Source: Desulfobacteraceae bacterium
GTDB lineage: Bacteria > Desulfobacterota > Desulfobacteria > Desulfobacterales > UBA11574
Assembly: GCA_029857875.1 (NCBI GenBank)
Contig: JAOUGB010000094.1
Span: 1 to 7,659 of the forward strand
DNA: 7,659 nucleotides
Direction: 5' to 3'
Part shown: piece by piece, positions 5,610 through 7,659 of the stretch
Numbering within the stretch: position 1 is the stretch's first letter
Layout of the letters: every line of letters begins with the position of its first letter
Made by a program: the position numbers and the translations under genes
Notes under the pieces: generated by a model
What the model saw: the letters and a program-made list of their open reading frames with translations, nothing else
Databases searched by the model: none
What the model was told of the DNA's origin: nothing

Positions 5610-6447
5610 ATATGATCGGCTCTTACACTATATCGAACCCCTCTCACCACTTCCGACGTCTTTAAATCCAAGCAAAAAACTCAAAGAAAAAGTCAAATGT
5701 ATCCTTTTTGACATATATGGCACACTCTTTATCAGCGGTTCAGGTGATATCAGCATTGCTCGGCAACAATCCCTACAAACTCAAAATTTAAAAAATCTTC
5801 TGGATAGATATCAAATAAAGAAGAAACCTCAAATTGTTTTAGATGATTTTTTCTCTGCCATAGACATCGAACACAAAAGGCTCAGAAAAACGGGGGTGGA
5901 CTTTCCCGAGGTGAAAATAGACCGGATATGGATGCGTGTTATAGAAATTGAAGAACTTGACGCTGTTCGAGCCTTTGCCGTGGAATTTGAACTGATCGTC
6001 AACCCTGTATATCCCATGCCAAATCTTGAAAAGATGCTATCGGATTGTAAAAAATCAAAGGTTCCGATGGGCATTATTTCAAATGCCCAATTTTTTACCC
6101 CTTATCTGTTCAGCTGGTTCCTTTATTTAAGCCCGGAAGATCTCGGATTTAAGTCTGATCTAATTTTTTATTCTTACAAATCGGGACATGCAAAACCATC
6201 GCCTTTTATGTTTGAAGCTGCCGCCAAAAACCTCAGAAATATGGATATCTCCGCGCATTCAGTACTTTATATTGGAAACGACATGCTAAATGACATTTAC
6301 CCTGCAAAAATGGTGGGGTTTAAAACCGCGCTTTTTGCAGGCGATGCCAGATCCCTGCGCCTGAGAGAAAACCACCCCAAATGCCAAAACCTTTCCGCCG
6401 ATCTTGTCATCACCGACCTTGTTCAAATTCTCGATCTCGTAAAATAG
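5602..6447 (+). CDS. HAD-superfamily hydrolase with a DxY motif I
   Basis: This 281-residue cytoplasmic enzyme has all four HAD motifs. Motif I is FDIYGTLF (D37 nucleophile, Y39, T41). Motif II is GIISNAQ (S160). Motif III is GHAKPSPF (K198). Motif IV is IGNDMLNDIYPA (D227, D231). A helical C1-type cap lies between motifs I and II (about 50-140). The position that is the acid/base Asp in most HAD phosphatases is Tyr here, as in L-2-haloacid dehalogenases (DxYGT). The reaction could therefore be phosphatase, dehalogenase-like or other, and annotation as a phosphatase is not secure. About 30 residues before motif I (HYIEPLSPLPTSLNP) appear to be a conserved leader of this subgroup. The ATG lies inside the glycosyltransferase 3' end (8-nt overlap, no separate Shine-Dalgarno), indicating translational coupling and a shared pathway. 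It is converged on by the FapA-like gene. Confidence 0.88.
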   Translation: MHEYDRLLHYIEPLSPLPTSLNPSKKLKEKVKCILFDIYGTLFISGSGDISIARQQSLQTQNLKNLLDRYQIKKKPQIVLDDFFSAIDIEHKRLRKTGVDFPEVKIDRIWMRVIEIEELDAVRAFAVEFELIVNPVYPMPNLEKMLSDCKKSKVPMGIISNAQFFTPYLFSWFLYLSPEDLGFKSDLIFYSYKSGHAKPSPFMFEAAAKNLRNMDISAHSVLYIGNDMLNDIYPAKMVGFKTALFAGDARSLRLRENHPKCQNLSADLVITDLVQILDLVK

Positions 6448-6503
6448 CTATCATTTGTGTATCGATTGAGTTTTTATATGGGATGAGGGTATAAGGGGAT
6501 GAA

Positions 6504-7658
6504 TTAAAGCGGTTTAATTCTTATTTTACTGCCGTATTTATCTCGATCAAGATTCCAGTCAGAGCTTTCGCCGGCGTCTTTGGGGATATCTTCCTTTATG
6601 AGAACATTTTTTTGGTTCTGGTTTAGCTTAAGCGAAGAGTAGATTCCACTGATTATTGTATCGGCAAAAATGACATCAGTAACTTTAACTTCGGGAACTC
6701 CCTTTTCTGAGGTTGACCATTCAACAATTTCTGATATTTTTTCCCTTAGATCCTGAATTTCTGTTTTTGAATCTTCGATTCTTTGGGTAAGATTATCGAT
6801 TTCGGTTGTAATTTGATCTTGTTTATTAAAGAGGCTTTCCAGTTTCTTTTCTCTGTTTTCTATCTCTAAATCCAATTCAGAGAGCTTTACTATGGCACCT
6901 TCGAGTTGAGCCTTGTCTCCTGTCTCTTTTATTTTTTCTATTTCTTCTGATAGTTTTCTTCGTTTTACAACGGTACGATCTTGCACTTGTGCCATGTCAG
7001 CAATCACCTTTTCGATGATAGCCGGTTCATTTTCTATTTCCTTTATTCGGCGATGACACTCTGTCTGCTCTTGTTTTTTTAGCGGTATAATCTCCTTTAT
7101 TGCATTGATGTCCTCTTTTACTTTTTCATCGTATCCGATGCTAAGACTGCAAGGTTTTGATATTTCAGATCCGATCTGGACGGCCTGGATTCCCTTTTTT
7201 GCAGAAACCCTGGAGGATAAAATTGGACCATTCTTGGCAATGCATGCGCCACTGGTATTAATTTTAGAATCGATAATTTCTTTCACTACAAGGACATCGC
7301 CCAAGACTTCAATGTCTGATTCATGAACATACATGGCGCTGATACTGCCGCCGCCTTTTATTTTTGCCCCGATAATCCCTCCGTGAACATTGATATCACC
7401 GTCCATCTCTATTTCAGCCTTGAGTATCTCATTTGCCTTAAGACTGTTGCCTCTTACACGGTATCCACTATGAATGGTACCGATAACATCAATTTTACCA
7501 TCGAAATCAACATGTCCGGTTTTTAAACCCACCCCCCCTGAAATTTCAAGTCTCGGTGAAACGTAGACCTTACCGACGGCTGAAATCTCAGGTACACCGT
7601 CGGTTTCTGCATAAATTTTAAGTTTGTCTTCGGAAATTGAAGTCCCTTTTCCCTTCCG
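6504..7658 (-). CDS. DUF342/FapA-family protein (5' end outside window)
   Basis: These are the C-terminal 384 residues of a FapA-type protein (PF03961/DUF342). The frame is open to the right edge, so the GTG at 7532 is internal. Residues before it read GKGTSISEDKLKIYAETDGV, the usual entry to the domain. The first ~175 visible residues are a repetitive Gly- and Ile-rich right-handed beta-helix (TGHVDFDGKIDVIGTI; GDINVHGGIIGAKIKGGGSI). Next comes a strong coiled coil of ~135 residues (about 179-314) rich in Glu, Lys and Ile, then a short beta-rich tail ending KIRIKPL. In Vibrio, FapA affects flagellar assembly and polar localisation, but many relatives are of unknown role. No flagellar gene is visible nearby, so the flagellar label is not asserted. 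The gene converges on the HAD gene with a 56-bp gap and no clear terminator. Confidence 0.88.
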   Translation of the reverse strand, partial: RKGKGTSISEDKLKIYAETDGVPEISAVGKVYVSPRLEISGGVGLKTGHVDFDGKIDVIGTIHSGYRVRGNSLKANEILKAEIEMDGDINVHGGIIGAKIKGGGSISAMYVHESDIEVLGDVLVVKEIIDSKINTSGACIAKNGPILSSRVSAKKGIQAVQIGSEISKPCSLSIGYDEKVKEDINAIKEIIPLKKQEQTECHRRIKEIENEPAIIEKVIADMAQVQDRTVVKRRKLSEEIEKIKETGDKAQLEGAIVKLSELDLEIENREKKLESLFNKQDQITTEIDNLTQRIEDSKTEIQDLREKISEIVEWSTSEKGVPEVKVTDVIFADTIISGIYSSLKLNQNQKNVLIKEDIPKDAGESSDWNLDRDKYGSKIRIKPL

Positions 7659-7659
7659 A

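Noticed and set aside
6448..6503. Bidirectional terminator between the HAD and FapA-like genes
   Set aside because: A T-run is present near 6471-6475, but no GC-rich stem precedes it in either direction.
7105..7526. Two rightward frames over the FapA-like gene
   Set aside because: They are antisense shadows of the beta-helix coding sequence, without ribosome binding sites or protein-like patterns.
1..7659. CRISPR array, tRNA, rRNA, toxin-antitoxin or phage defence system
   Set aside because: No regular direct repeats, cloverleaf-like sequence, rRNA motifs or recognisable defence domains were seen on either strand.

Overview
The window looks like chromosomal DNA from a diderm bacterium of the former Deltaproteobacteria (Desulfobacterota, sulfate-reducer-like). 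This rests on three things. The elongation factor G at the left edge is the spd/mitochondrial EFG1 subtype, which is found in spirochaetes, planctomycetes and deltaproteobacteria. The right edge carries a DUF342/FapA gene. Codon use and base composition are moderate, and more AT-rich in the right half. The assignment is an inference; there is no rRNA or other taxonomic marker.

Layout. (1) Positions 2-1630 (+) hold the last ~540 residues of an EF-G. It is followed after 13 nt by a small RecA/KaiC-like P-loop ATPase (1644-2351, +), so the two look co-transcribed. (2) A convergent gene (2378-3220, -) encodes a ModA-type periplasmic-binding-protein fold with no signal peptide. (3) A 418-bp divergent intergenic region (3221-3638) contains an 11-bp perfect inverted repeat upstream of the binding-protein gene. 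It also contains a near-consensus sigma-70 promoter (3462-3490) pointing right. (4) A small cysteine-containing protein gene (3639-3926, +) has an uncertain start. (5) A 199-bp element (3975-4173) is bounded by 22-bp inverted repeats with one mismatch. It has a nested inner inverted repeat, a short open frame that looks frameshifted just after a well-placed Shine-Dalgarno and ATG, and a possible inward promoter in its right arm. It is either a MITE-like remnant or a structured RNA/mini-gene. (6) A two-gene unit follows: a GT-B glycosyltransferase (4200-5609) overlaps by 8 nt a HAD-superfamily hydrolase (5602-6447). (7) A convergent partial DUF342/FapA-family gene (6504-7658, -) runs off the right edge.

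Working together: the EF-G/ATPase pair suggests a link between translation and an uncharacterised ATPase. The overlapping glycosyltransferase and HAD hydrolase suggest a two-step pathway making a glycosylated small molecule or glycan, with the product unknown. No CRISPR array, tRNA, rRNA, intact transposase or recognisable defence system was found. The least explained piece of DNA is the inverted-repeat element at 3975-4173.
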